Of a stretch of 64,000 nucleotides of DNA, positions 1 to 12,000 are shown piece after piece (the stretch's first letter is position 1; each line of letters begins with the position of its first letter). Position numbers and translations under genes: made by a program. The DNA lies in NCBI GenBank assembly GCA_009599575.1, contig VWND01000018.1:310001-374000 (forward strand), read 5' to 3'. The notes beneath the pieces were generated by a model. That model worked only from the letters and a program-made list of their open reading frames with translations, made no database searches and was not told the origin of the DNA. This DNA comes from Blumeriella jaapii (taxonomy: Eukaryota; Ascomycota; Leotiomycetes; Helotiales; Drepanopezizaceae).

Positions 1-2
1 AG

Positions 3-224
3 ACGTACGGCGTCGGGAACGTCGGCGACAACGTCTACCTCAAGATCATCCTGTGGTCGGTGGCGGCGCTGGCCCTGTTCCGCGCCCTCGGCAGCGGCAC
101 GTTCGGCATCATCAACTGCGTCGAGGCCTGCGTCGAGGGCCGCGTCAAGTTCAGCATGAAGGCGCCCAAGTGGATGGGCGGCATGGGCGAGAAGATTGGC
201 GACAAGTGGCGATGGCGTGAGTAG
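3..224 (+). CDS. C-terminal end of an unrecognised membrane protein (partial)
   Basis: Open reading frame entering from the left edge and ending at TAG 222-224, giving 73 residues. It contains one hydrophobic segment (around YLKIILWSVAALALFRALG) followed by a Cys-containing stretch and a basic, Trp-rich tail ending KWRWRE. The strong GC bias at third codon positions supports a real exon. The start and upstream exons lie outside the window. I do not recognise the family; a C-terminal membrane anchor is the only inference. It converges on the AP-1 beta gene. Confidence 0.6.
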   Translation, partial: TYGVGNVGDNVYLKIILWSVAALALFRALGSGTFGIINCVEACVEGRVKFSMKAPKWMGGMGEKIGDKWRWRE

Positions 225-720
225 CATCGGGAGTCGGACGTCGAAGCTGTAATGAAGGCGCCGCCGGGGAGGCGTCCTGGTCGGTCGGGGGTTGGGCTGT
301 GTCTGGCTGGGTACCGCTGGTTTCTGCTTGGGGTTCCGGGCCCGGGTGAGTCGTCGGGGGAAGGGGATCGAAGGGGCTAGAGATGCTGTAATTAGGTGCA
401 AGGTGGCGTGGCGTTTGGATTTCAGAGACTTTTGGGTTGGTTAGATCTCTGGACTGAAGGACGGCGGGGGGATATTCGGATCTGCTTGGTTGGTATATTG
501 TACCATACGCTTCTTTCTGGCCCACGCCCACATTGTTGGGATCAAATGATTGTTCAGTTGCACTCAAAGATGATATACATCCATTAATATCTATCCGCTC
601 AAGGACATGCAAAAAACAGCCCCCTATTACATCGTGTGAACAGCGGAATCACGCTTCTTGGTACCCAAACGCCCGCTCCTTGTCTGCTCTTGACGCACTC
701 TAGCCTAAATATCAATACAC
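225..720. other. Convergent intergenic region
   Basis: Roughly 500 nt between the 3' ends of the partial membrane-protein gene and the AP-1 beta gene. It presumably holds both 3' UTRs. I see no coding signal, repeat or RNA gene. Confidence 0.5.
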
Positions 721-3096
721 TCATAGCATGAGAAGATCTCCGTTCGAGCCGTGTCCTGCGGCAGGCTGGTAGAGCTGCTGGGGCACGCTCTGGTTAACCA
801 CGTACTGCATCTCGCCTCTCCCGACGACGGGGCTGCCTCCGAATCCATCGTCGTTGCCACCGTCGATGTTCATGGCTGCCATCTGGTGGCTCCCCACCCC
901 AGCGAAGAACTCATCGGCCGCGTCTACAGCAGCCGCAAGGTTTCCATGGTGGGGCGGTCGGACCGGAGGCTGGTCACCCATTCCGAAGGTCGAGAGCGAC
1001 TTTTGACCGTCCAGGCCCCTGACGGAAGGCAGTGTGTGCTTTTGGAGGGCCGGACTGTCTTGTAACTTTCGTGGTCGGGCGGAGCGGAAGACCTGCTGGA
1101 CGGGTTTGAGGTAGACCGTCGCGAGAGTCCCGACATTGAGGCACATCTCTTCCAACGTGGCCGGATCCAACTTCTCGGCTTCCGCGGTGATGGGTGGCTT
1201 TTCGCCCATGACCACTAATTGGCGGTTTCCATGTCCGACGAGAGAAGACGCCAGTACATGTAGCCTCTGTCTCGCAGGTCCGGATTGTCCGTGTCTTCTG
1301 TGGCCCATTTGAGAACTTTAGGAACGAGCTCTTGACCTTTGGTCGGCCGTTGGATGAACAGTTTCACCGTTGCCGTGAGCAGGGCGAGCTGGACCTCGAC
1401 TGGCTCGTCCGCAAAGGAGTAGAGAAAGTCTTCGAGGAGGACATCCGAGTTCTCAATACGAGACGCGTACTGCCCAATGACCCAAATCATTGCTGCCTTG
1501 GCCTCGGGCTCGTCCAAAGAATCGAGGTTCTCACAAAGCGTGGATATGATGGACTCGTATTGGTTGGGGTATTTTCGGAAGATGTTTCGGATGACCACTG
1601 TTGCCTCTTGGACAATGTATGTGACCTTTGTAGACACAAGGTCCAGAAGTGTGTTGATGCACCGCTTAGCAGCCGGCTCGATTTTGATGGCCAGCTTTCC
1701 AATGGCTCGTACCGATTTCCGAACAAAGTGTACGTCGATTTCCGTCGCGTATTCTCTCAGCTCCGTGAGAACTTCCTCGATGTTGTTTTCATTTGCCAAC
1801 ATGAATATCAGCTCCAATTTGGTGACCTTGACGTATATTGGGTCGTTGTACTTGCAGAAAAAAACTCGAATGTCATTCCGAAGCACTTCTGGCCGTCTTT
1901 GCAGGATGAGAAGGGCGTTTCGTAGAGCAAGATATTGAACTTCTGGCCCTTTCGCCAAGAGAGTTACCAAGGGAGGAGACAATTTCCGGCACAAAAGCGA
2001 TATTTGCTTCTGATCTGCAATGTAATTCATGAGGTACAGGATGACTCGTATGCATGTCAATACCACCGCCGAGTTGGAGTGTGATAGTCGTGGTGATATC
2101 CTCTCCGCTAGTAATAGAGCCTCCGATGATTCCTGTGGAACGTACGACATTAATGCTTCAAGAATATAGGTTTGACCCCACCTGTGCTAACAGTTAGTCA
2201 AGAGAGCCTTCGATTGAGGCCAGAAAACATACTCCGAACAATCAGGTAAGATCTGCACCATCTTCGAAGCATTTCCGTAGTCAATCCGAAGCTTGATCAT
2301 CTCGCTTCTTTCCCAGATGTCCATCAAACTTGCCAGAGCACTCGCTACAACCGTAGGGTTGTCATCTTTCAGCATAGAATTCAGCCTGTCGATCAGATCC
2401 GAGGCTTCCACCAAGTGTCGATCATGGTCGTATAACTTCGCAACGCAGAATGCGGCCGTTTTCCGTACGTACGGGTCGGCGTCTCGGAGTAGTTGTTTGG
2501 TAGGAGGGACAGTAGCTTCGACGAATTCCCGCACGTGGATGTATGACATTGTCCGTAGTGCCAATGCCCTGACAAGAGGATTGGAGTCGTTCATGTCCTA
2601 TGTTCCTATTAGCGCTGGATAGAGTCGGGTTTGATGAAATGGCAACGCACCTCCTGCAGAGTAGGGAGGGCCTTCAGCGCAACTTCCGGCTTCATGCGCG
2701 CGTAGTTCACCAGAAATAAGAAGCACCTAACGAACTATCAGCACACCTTCTTGAACCAGCATTTCCAGAGCGCTCACATCTTCTTGATCTCCAAAATTGG
2801 TATCTGCATGCAGCCAACAACATCCGGGAACAGCGCAATCATGTCGTTGTTGCTCATGGTCATGTTGGCCACGATCTTCTTGAGGGCAATCTTCTTGGCC
2901 GCATGGTTTTTGTCCTTCTTTCCTCCGCTATTAAGCTCCTGTCGAAGTTCTGCGACTTTGCCCTGTGGAGTACGCAAGTATGGTGAGCCGCCGCCTACGA
3001 GATTTGCAGATGATAGAGAACAAGGCAGTGTAGCGCAGGAGAAGGGTTGGCACGTACTCGAGCAAAGAGCTTTGCATCTCCACCGCCTGAACTCAT
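721..3096 (-). CDS. APL2: AP-1 clathrin adaptor complex, beta subunit (beta-adaptin), with a frame break
   Basis: Beta subunit of the AP-1 clathrin adaptor, acting at the trans-Golgi and endosomes. Exons on the minus strand: 3096-3058, 2962-2778, 2726-2651, 2597-2233 and 2181-721; introns of 51-95 nt have GT-AG ends. The protein starts [13 protein letters not shown], continues with the classic beta-adaptin trunk of HEAT-like repeats ([65 protein letters not shown]) and ends in a short fungal hinge/C-terminal region. The last exon is interrupted: the frame encoding [19 protein letters not shown] hits a stop at 1215-1217, while the next frame continues with [20 protein letters not shown], the expected continuation. 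The exon sum is 2126 nt, one short of a multiple of three, matching loss of one (or four) bases. The full product would be about 708 aa. AP-1 rather than AP-2 beta is chosen from overall similarity. Confidence 0.9.
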
Positions 3097-3473
3097 GATT
3101 CCAGCAGTGCCTCAAGCCGCCGTTGCGGAGATGTATGATTCTCAATGGTGATATTACCCCTCCACTGCCCTCGCAAGTTGCAGGCTCGTCACAAGGATCG
3201 GGTCGGCGGCTTCAACAAGGACAAGAACAGTTCTGCAAGTGGTGATCCATGAATCCAACGCTTCTATGGTGGAAGTCGAAAGTCGCGTTTTGGGCTGCAC
3301 GAGCAGTATTCAAAGCGTGGTGGTTGAAATAGGAGAGGTGCCGTGGGACCGGGATCTACGGCCAGCGAACGTCTTCGCCGAGCTACGAACAACCTGACAT
3401 CGACCTTTGGCGCCCTCCGCAACGATACCTCACCTGCTTGATCTCTGGGGTTTCGCGCAGAACACACGACGAT
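3097..3473. promoter_or_regulatory. Bidirectional promoter region of AP-1 beta and EMC4
   Basis: Start codons of the divergent AP-1 beta (minus) and EMC4 (plus) genes are 377 nt apart, so both promoters must lie here or overlap. No clear TATA box was found. Confidence 0.5.
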
Positions 3474-4137
3474 ATGGCTGCTACTCCCATTCCCCCTCCA
3501 CCCCCGAAATGGGTCATTGATCTCAATTCGCCTCCAGCTCCAAAGCCCAAGTCAGCAGGAATTCCAGACCCCCCAGGATTTACAGCGTCAGCAGGAGGAA
3601 ACAAGGTACGGCCTTCTCTACCTGCGATACAACACCAGCTAACACCCCCAGAAACTGCAATCATCCTCCTCCTCCTCCAAAGCTGCCGTTCGCGCCCCTC
3701 CCACGACCGAGGAAACTGACACGCTGAAGCTCAAGAAGGCATGGGAGGTAGCCCTGGCTCCTGTCAAGCAGCTGCCCATGACGGGCCTCATGATGTACAT
3801 GTCGGGCAATTCGCTCCAGATCTTCAGTATCACGATGGTGGTGATGGCGTTCAAGAACCCGTTCATGGGTCTGCTGGGTACGAATCAGGCGTTCGAGAGG
3901 TTTGAGAGCGAGGGAACGAAAGCGCAGCTGGTGACGGTCAAGGCAGTTTACGTGGTGATGCAGATTCTGGCGCTGGCTCTAGGGGTATGGAAGGTTAATG
4001 GGATGGGTCTATTACCGTGAGTTGGTCTCTGATGGGGCAAGGGACGAATGCTAATATGTTGCAGGACGACGAGGTCGGACTGGTTGGCGTGGGAGACGAG
4101 GAGGGTGCCTATGGAGACCGCGATTCCCGCTTTTTGA
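3474..4137 (+). CDS. EMC4: ER membrane protein complex subunit 4
   Basis: Subunit of the EMC insertase of the endoplasmic reticulum, which inserts tail-anchored and multipass membrane proteins. Exons 3474-3605, 3652-4016 and 4065-4137 give 189 aa. The N-terminus is Pro-rich and cytosolic (MAATPIPPPPPKWVIDLNSP); the conserved DUF1077 core follows (KKAWEVALAPVKQLPMTGLM, then MYMSGNSLQIFSI) with two hydrophobic segments, MVVMAFKNPFMGLLG and AVYVVMQILALALGVW. The C-terminus reads RSDWLAWETRRVPMETAIPAF. Both introns (46 and 48 nt) have GT-AG ends and the joined length is in frame. The length is normal for the family. It is divergent from AP-1 beta and converges with the GMC gene. Confidence 0.93.
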
Positions 4138-4877
4138 TGTGACAATGAAACCAACCCCAGGGTAGTCATCACAGGCCGAAGCTATCCAGCTTTGCAGATC
4201 GATCTGCTAATATGAATCATTACCAAAACGAACGGAAATTTCGACTGTGATGCCCAAGGATTAAAAAATTCGTCTCAGGAGTTTGCCATGATCCAACAAC
4301 TATTCCGATGTATGTTTACCCTTTTTTCATCAGCACTACCGATGTGTACAGTCTCTGCGGCGCGTGTTCGATTTGCAACATTTATATCTGCAAATTCAGT
4401 CGTCTTTTGTCTCTTGGCATAACTGTATGCTGAAGATAAACACCAAGCATATCCTGTTCATCCCGATTCCTCGTACATATGATGAGGCGACGATTCTCGT
4501 GTGGTTGGGTTTTAAAATCTCGCACCGCTTCCTGCAATTCTCCTCTCGGCCGTGCTTAGTCTTTACTACATACTTCAACCCGAATTGTTCAAGCATATGA
4601 GAAATCCTCCGTTGTAACTCTGGATTATCAACCTGAAAGCTATGGGTGGCCAATGTCAATGCCAATCATCGGGATCATCAGACTGCCTCGTTAAGACCAT
4701 AGTTCACGAAGCCGATCAAGGAGAAGATACGAAGGGATTTTCCAAAAGCGTGTTCATTATTTCGTACGAAGTTTATCAGCCTATTAAATGCCTGTCTAAT
4801 GCACCTTTTTTAACAACGCCGAACCCCCCGAGAAACATCCAAAACGATTACGGATAGTCGCGTCCATACTGATCCAA
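4138..4877. other. Convergent intergenic region
   Basis: 740 nt between the 3' ends of EMC4 and the GMC oxidoreductase. Moderately AT-rich. No supported gene, repeat or RNA was seen; it probably contains both 3' UTRs. Confidence 0.5.
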
Positions 4878-7336
4878 TCAGGCCCTGTTCAAGATGACGT
4901 CGGCAGCCTTCTCGCTGACCATGAGAATCGCACTCTGGAGGGAGATACCAGGAATGCGCGGGAAGACGGAAGCGTCAACGACTCTCAAGCTCTGGACACC
5001 GCGAACTCTGAAATTGGAGTCGAGGACAGCCATTGGATCGTGAGCAGCGCCGATGGGCGCCGAGCAGGATGCGTGAGTACCCCATGCATTTTTTTGGATG
5101 TAGGCGATGATCTCACCATCACTCTGGACATGTTTGCCTGGCAACTCTTCAATGAAGCGATCTCCATCTAATGCCCCGACTGCATAGTATCTGCGTGGAG
5201 AAGAGTCAGCATGTATCCAAAGACAGCCCGCCCGGCACACTTACTCTTTCAAAGCTTTTCGGGAGAACCTAATTGCATGGACCATGGCATTAAGATCATC
5301 GTAATCTTCTCTCTGGGTTATGTTCCCGGTGTCGAAGTAGTTGAAGTTGATGATGGGTCTGTCAAGAGGATCCTCAGAGCTGAGGTGGACTGTCCCGGCA
5401 CGGTTTCTAGTATGAACCTTCCTAGTTGACCAGGTGAAGTGCTTGTGGTCTTTGCCGTAATCATCTGCCCATTGCGGAAAATAGCCTCGGAAGTTCATGG
5501 GACCACCGGAGATGAAGAGGTCGACTAAGATGAGAGTCTAGTTAGCTTTGCCATTGGCGCAGAGAGCATTTCAAGAAGAGGGCGGAATACTCACTGTCGC
5601 TTTTGATCGGAGTGGACTGGAGGGCAAAGGCCGCCAACGCAGCAACGTTGCTGGCATAGACGCCCTTCAAGCCTAGCATGTGTTGATTTTTATAAAACTT
5701 GTCCAGGCATTTGTCATGTGGCATGCCATCGAAAGTGCAGTCACTCAAGATATTGAAGTCGCTGTCTTTCTCGCTTTGGTGCTTCACAGTTACCGGGATT
5801 TCGTAATGATCTTGCAAGTTCGTACCAACACCAGGCAGGTGCTTGATGAGGGGAATCCGAAACTTATTTAGCTCTTCTTGAGGGCCAAGACCGCTGAGCT
5901 TCAGCAGCCTTTGGAGACAGTCAGCGTTATTTTCCGCATGACTGTGGGAAATGGTCTTCCGAGGCCCAACGTTGAGCTGAAAAAGAGAGACACCGAGGCA
6001 ATGGGGTGGGGTTCATGAACGTACTGAGGAGTATTGAAAGCTCCAGCGGAGATGATAGTCTCCTTGGTGGCCGTGGCCGATCCCTGGACTCCCCTGCCAC
6101 CGCTCAATGGACTCGCTCTGTACAATTGCCTGCCATCAAGAAACTCAACACCAGTGGCCTTGGGAGTGTCACCAGTCTTGTCGAAGGTGATCTTAGTGAC
6201 AAAGCAGTTCGTACGAACTGTTAGTGGGTAACCATCCGCAATGGTCGAGGCGATGAGACTGCGAACACCTATTCGACTGCCCTCGCTCTGGGCGAGTGGA
6301 ACTTGAAATAGACCTTCCCTACTGTCGCGTTGGGCGTTTCTTCTGCTGTTGAGGTTTTCATTCCAAGCTCTACTCATGATGGCAAAGGCGCCGCCCATAG
6401 ACTCCAATTTTTTTGTGCTTCTTTGGGCGAACGCCTTAGCTCCACCAGTAAGGTGCCTCAAAATCTTAGAATTTTTTCCCGCAAAGAGCGTCTTATCGGC
6501 TGGTTTGACTGGAAGCCATCTGAAGTAGGGATTGGAAGTCAGTATTGCTACCAGCCAAGGAACAGAAATTGTCTTCGAGATGGTTGGGAGGATGCTCACT
6601 CGTTAATTCTATCCAGGTATTGCTCCATATTGCTAGCGTGCCATGAATTATCGTTCACAATCGCAGCAATGCCGTTCCAATCACTCGCATGAGGATTGAT
6701 GAAGACGAGCCCACTCTGAGTGACACCGCCGCCGAGAGTACCAGCACGAGGATACAAGATACCGAGTGGCTTTGCATTGGCTGGTGGCGGACTATTGACC
6801 TTGCCATCCATGGCAACGTGATACTTGTAGGGGCCGACCTCCCAGGTATACTTGAAGTCTTCTTGCGCCCGACCCTGATCTTGGTAGTGATTGACGAAGA
6901 AATCCCATCGCAACTTGTCGTCTTGGGTGGCCAAACCCTGGAGGCCTGGGACGGTGATATTGGGATTTCCATTCTACAGTTCGAAAATCAGCACTGGAGA
7001 AAGAAAGGAACGTTGCAAGAATTTACTTACCTGGTCGTCTCCAGCTTCGATTAGCAGAGTCTTGTGTCCAGCTCGGGCAAGGCGACAAGCAAGAGGACCA
7101 CCGCCGGCGCCAGAGCCAACAACGATGTACTCATACTCGAGAACTCCTGCCTGAGCCATAGGTGGTATCGGAGCCGTATATGGTGACGGTCCCCCATACG
7201 TGTATGGTGCTGGGTTTCCACGGTAGACACTCGGCCCCCCAGCTGCTGCCGCTCTGTGTGATTCCGGATCCGCCCATTGGGCAAGGAAGGTAAGTCCTTT
7301 GCCAGCAACTTTGCGGAGACCCCTAATCTCAACCAT
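4878..7336 (-). CDS. GMC-family FAD-dependent oxidoreductase (AA3-like)
   Basis: FAD-dependent alcohol/sugar oxidase or dehydrogenase of the glucose-methanol-choline family; the substrate cannot be told. Exons: 7336-7031, 6973-6600, 6519-6025, 5908-5595, 5524-5245 and 5190-4878, in frame, 693 aa. The ADP-binding motif is VVGSGAGGGPLACRLARAG followed by LLIEAGD; the second GMC signature region reads GAFNTPQLLKLSGLGP, and TNLQDHYEIP follows. The C-terminal block has the expected His (WGTHASCSAPIG) and LRVVDASVFPRIPG, but the usual following His/Asn is replaced (PGISLQS). No signal peptide is evident from this start (MVEIRGLRK); an in-frame ATG at 7435 would extend the protein by 33 residues. 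A TTTAAA-like element lies about 90 nt upstream of the chosen ATG. It stands alone, without neighbouring pathway genes. Confidence 0.88.
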
Positions 7337-9038
7337 GATGGCTTGGAAGTAGTCGTACAAGATGCCTCGTTGCTGGACTAATTGTTGGTATCGAAGAGAA
7401 GTCAAAGAGAAGGATTGCGTCCGCCTTTTAAACACCCGGGTCTTCAGACATTTCGCTTAATTGCTAGAGAAAGGATACCAAATTTGGCAAGCAAGCAATT
7501 GTCAAAATAACTCCATTAAATTGAGCTCTCTTAATTCTCTACACTATTTTGGTTTAAGTGTGTACCAAACCGGGGGCTAAAAGTTGGTAAGAGATATGAG
7601 TGGAGTGAGAATTTATTAATTGAAGAGGCAAAAGGGGTTGATCATCGAGAGGGGTATCATGGAGCTGTGTACAAGAATGATTCCAGCATCATGGAGCCAA
7701 GCTTTTGACCCCTAAAGTAAAGGGAGGCCTGAAGGGTAAAAATACAACTTCCGTTCTCCTCAAGCCCGACGTAATTGTTGATAATTTACGTAAAGTCCGG
7801 TGTGTCGAGAATTAGAAAAATTGAATCAAGGAAAGGGGAATACAAGAGCTAATGGCCTGGGACCAATGATGTTGCTACTGTTTTTTGGTATCAAGCGGGA
7901 TCATCGAATCGTCGCCTCACGTGACTAATAGGCTACCTGAGACACAGACAAAATTTTGCTAAATATCGTAGTATTGTCCTGGCTGCTTCTAAGGATCGAT
8001 TCTAAGATTTTTGTAAACTGGTATAATATAATAGTGGGCTGCCTTCCCACAATTGGAGTCGTATGGCCCTTTCACAGATCTTCTGTGTTCGATCGCTCAA
8101 ACCACATGTTCTCTGTGTGACCCTTGTTTCGCGGAGCAACACTCTGTAACGAAGTACAATCTATCAGTCTATTTGTAGCCTCCAGCAAATCACCTGCTGT
8201 CTCAGATACCTATCCGATATCCCACAGGTCTCCCCGATCTCTCCGCATAGCCCCTTTGGCCCTTTCATTAACTACCGGCGGTCTCCCCGGCAAGCTCATT
8301 GGGCGTTTATGCGTCAGAGTGTGCCTCTTTGCCATAGTGGCCACGATAGTTCCTGTCCTCGACAACAGCTCGTGAGGACTGATTATCAGACAACTCGCTC
8401 GTCTCAGAAGTCGTCCTAGAACAGTTAATTGATCCCACTCCATTGCTTCCTGCTTTCGTCAATGAGTCTCTTACGAGTACCTGGCCAGGTACCTAGTCTG
8501 GACTTCAAAACCTAGCCACAGTCAGGATGGATCTTCTGGGCCTGGGGGTCCAGTGACTCCATTACAGCCGTGTCCGAGTCAGTCAGCAGACCGAAAGAGT
8601 ATTAAAGAAAGAGTCACTGTATGCAATCGACCTCAAAATTCCCAGAGCGTTAGTGGCAAAGTCGAGGGGATTTTCAAGACAGGCAGAATCAGGGCGAGGG
8701 CGGCCGAACCACTTAACAACAACATTCAGGTCGACGGAAAACTGCTCCACCAGCTTAGGAGAGAAGCGACCAAACCTGGCATACAAGAAGAATCCATACA
8801 ATCTCGAGCTAATTGTGCTACACTACACTATTATCCACACAGAAAGGAAAAGAAAACCGTCTGAAACCTATGCACCGCTAGCACGACTGTGGGTATAAGA
8901 CAAGTAACAAACAGCAAAAAGTTTCTCTTTCCCAGATACATTCTGCAAGGCCAATGAAATACCGCCCCTGCTGATGCTCCCTAAGTTCTAAAGCACACGA
9001 GAAGGATTGTCTTCTCGAACTTTCAAGCCCGTCATCTC
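7337..9038. other. Intergenic region, GMC promoter and dynein 3' flank
   Basis: 1.7 kb between the GMC start and the dynein stop, AT-rich in its left half. It should contain the GMC promoter (a TTTTAAA stretch at 7426-7432) and the dynein 3' UTR. The open frames here have no recognisable protein content. A 16-nt perfect palindrome lies at 8477-8492. Confidence 0.5.
8477..8492. repeat. Perfect 16-nt palindrome
   Basis: GTACCTGGCCAGGTAC is identical to its reverse complement. It lies about 0.5 kb downstream of the dynein stop and 1.1 kb upstream of the GMC start. A dimeric-factor binding site is possible; no function is shown. Confidence 0.6.
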
Positions 9039-12000
9039 CTAGGCAGCTTCCGCCATCAACTGCTCGCCCTCATCCAACATCTCTGTAATCTTCCCTAAGT
9101 TTGATATCATACTCAAACCCTGTCCAACCAGCAGCAGCTTTTCGGCGTTGGCAGGCAGGCCGAGGTATGTGGGCGGCTCGCGTTCTGGCAGTTTCTTGAT
9201 CCATTCGTTGAAGTCCTTGAGAGTAGTTCCGCTGGGCACGACCAAACTGCCATCGAGGTCCGAAGCATCATTGCTGGCGGCGCCCTCCACCAATTTGTGA
9301 CCGATGTCATAGGCCGCAGGTGTTAAGAACGAGTTAACGAGTTGCGTAAGTCGAGCGAAATCTCCCTCATCATCAATCTTCCCTCCGTAGGTCTCGGTGA
9401 TCAAGATGCGGATCATTTCCCAAGGCAAGTTCTGGGGTGCAACATTTGTGCGGCCAGAAGCGACAGTCTCGACCCACGTGTCGATTATGAATGCCGAGCA
9501 TTCGTACTATTCATCATTAGCAGAGTTCTCTCGCTATCAGGAAAGGCAGACTTACATCACTGTCATTAAACTCCCAGAAACCCTTCCATCCCAGCTTGGG
9601 GGCGTATCTTAATCTCTCTTGAACCACAGCATGCAAGAATGAGAGAAGTAAGTACAATCTGGCTCTTTCCACCGGGTTCTTAGTAGCTCTGGTCGATAGG
9701 GAAGTCATCGAATCCTTCATGTTGGCTCTCACTCCGGCAGGTTGCTCGTACATAAGTACACGGGATGCTCTTAGAAGATTGACAGGAATCTTCGGGCTTG
9801 ACTCCATGGACAGGAACAGTCTGAAGTTGGCGTTAGGCTTAAGAGAATCCATTCTCTTCTCGAGACTCTGGAGCCAAGTAGGGGCAAGATGAACGTTCTT
9901 GACAAGGACCCAGGACCCATTAGCTGCAGCGTTTGCAATCGCTTTGTCGGCGGTTGCTGGTCCTTCATTGGACCCCATGGCAATATTGGTACAAGATGCT
10001 CGAGAGCGTTCTACCAAATTGTCGACCTTGTAACTGGCGTCGAACCCAGGACTCGAGCAGAGAGCAATTGGTCGACTTGCAGACACTTGTTCAACGGTCT
10101 CTTTGAGATCTTCGGTTGTGTCAAAGATTCCAGCACCAAACACAGAAGTCACAAAGCGCTCAGCAACTGGAACAAATCGGTCAAGGCGGAAGAGCTTAAC
10201 GAGGAGCAGGGACAGAAGTGCCTGATCTCGCATCTCGACGTTGTCTTCCCAAATTTGTGGGACGTAACTCTCGCCCATCTCTTCGAACAGAAACCGATCC
10301 CAATCATCGGTGGTGACTGCTTCAAGCTTGCCTCTAAGAGCGGGAAGCTTCGATGCCCTGGCAATGATCTCGTCCTTCTTGTGCGATTCAGTGGACACGT
10401 CTGTGCCTTCGATGCTCTCGTCAAGAATTACATCAATGAGTGTCTTGTCCATCTTGTATGGGGCAGCTTGCGCGAGAAGCATTGCCAGAGTGATCCTGTC
10501 TTTCTGGAGAAGACTGAGCGATGTGCGTTGATAAGTAGTGATGAAGAGATCCTCAATGATGATATCTCGCCGAACGTTGTGGTTTGTCTCGTTGGCTAAT
10601 CGCTTGCTGCCGTGCAGCACCGAGTGGAAGATGTCGAGGAAGTACTGCAGCGAAAATTGGTAGAAATGATTGAGGTAATGCAGTTGCTCTATGACCGCGA
10701 AGACAGCACTGCAAGATCGTGCGATGATCTTATACTGCAAAGTGATCTCGTCGACCTCTGCCATGACACCTTCGGTGTTACTCATCTTGGTGGAAATCTC
10801 AGCGGCTTCCTTCTTGAGGGTCTCAAGGGTCTCAATGACGTTATCATCATCCAGGATGTTACCACGGGACTCGTTCAGTGCCTGCAAGAGACGCTTCTCC
10901 AGCTGTCGAAGATGGACCTTGAATTCACCTTGTAGCTTGATGAGGTTGGATCTTCGCTCATCGACATCAGGTCGCTCAGACTTGAGAACTTCGTTGAGGG
11001 ATTGCGTCTGAAGACTGCTCTGCGTAACGGTGAAATTGACAAATGTAGTACGCGAGCAAATGTCTGGCGCAAAGGTCGCCGAGGGATCTCTAGTTGAAAG
11101 GTATATCTTGAAAGCCGGCGAGAAATCGATTTCCTGTTTGCCCAGCTGGATGAGGACACGACCGCCAGTCTTTTGGTACTCTTTGTTGAGTACATGATTG
11201 AGCACTGGATCCAGGTATTCCGCATCTTGAATGAGGATGGGATTTCCGAAGCGAAGGGAACTCTCTAATTGCTTGGTGAAAGAATCATCCAAGAAGCTCG
11301 TCACAGTGAGGCGTCTATCCTGGCTCTGCTTTTGAAGAAATTCAGTCACTCTACCAGAGGGATCAATGATCAACGGGTAGCGGTTAAATCGCTTGAGAAT
11401 GATAGCATTTTCCGTGCAAAGATCATCCACGGGCAGAGAGTTTTCTTGCCATCCCAGTCGTTCATCAGCAGTCGAGAGATACTCGGTTATTGGATTGTGC
11501 TGCTTGAAATCGATGCCTGACATCTGGAGTTGATGTAACCAGTCGTCCATCATGTTTTTTCGAAATTGCTGATCGTACAGACCACTATATGCCAGGAAAG
11601 CAGCTGCTACAAGTACATCGCCTACAAGGGTAGCGATCTGTGTCTCAAAAGATTTGCTGCCCTCCTCCCAACGAACTCTCTCGGAAGAAAGACTGTCAAG
11701 AAGTCGAACACTGCGGTCAACCTTGAATTGCACGCGAGACATCTCGGTCTTGATAGCTTGGGTTTCACTGATGAGAGCAGCGTACTCTGTCTTGTATGTT
11801 GCGATGCTTTGCTCTAGAGTATTAATGGTGTTCTCAACAGCCTGCGCCTCGGCCTTTGTTTGCAGTGCCTGCTCCTCGAGCATGCCCACTTCGTCTCTGA
11901 GCGGGCCAACACGATCAAGAATCTCCGAGTAGTTGACTTGAGCTTGGACCCACTGCACCAAAGGACCACAAGCTTTACTAGCACGGTTGACCTTCTCGTA

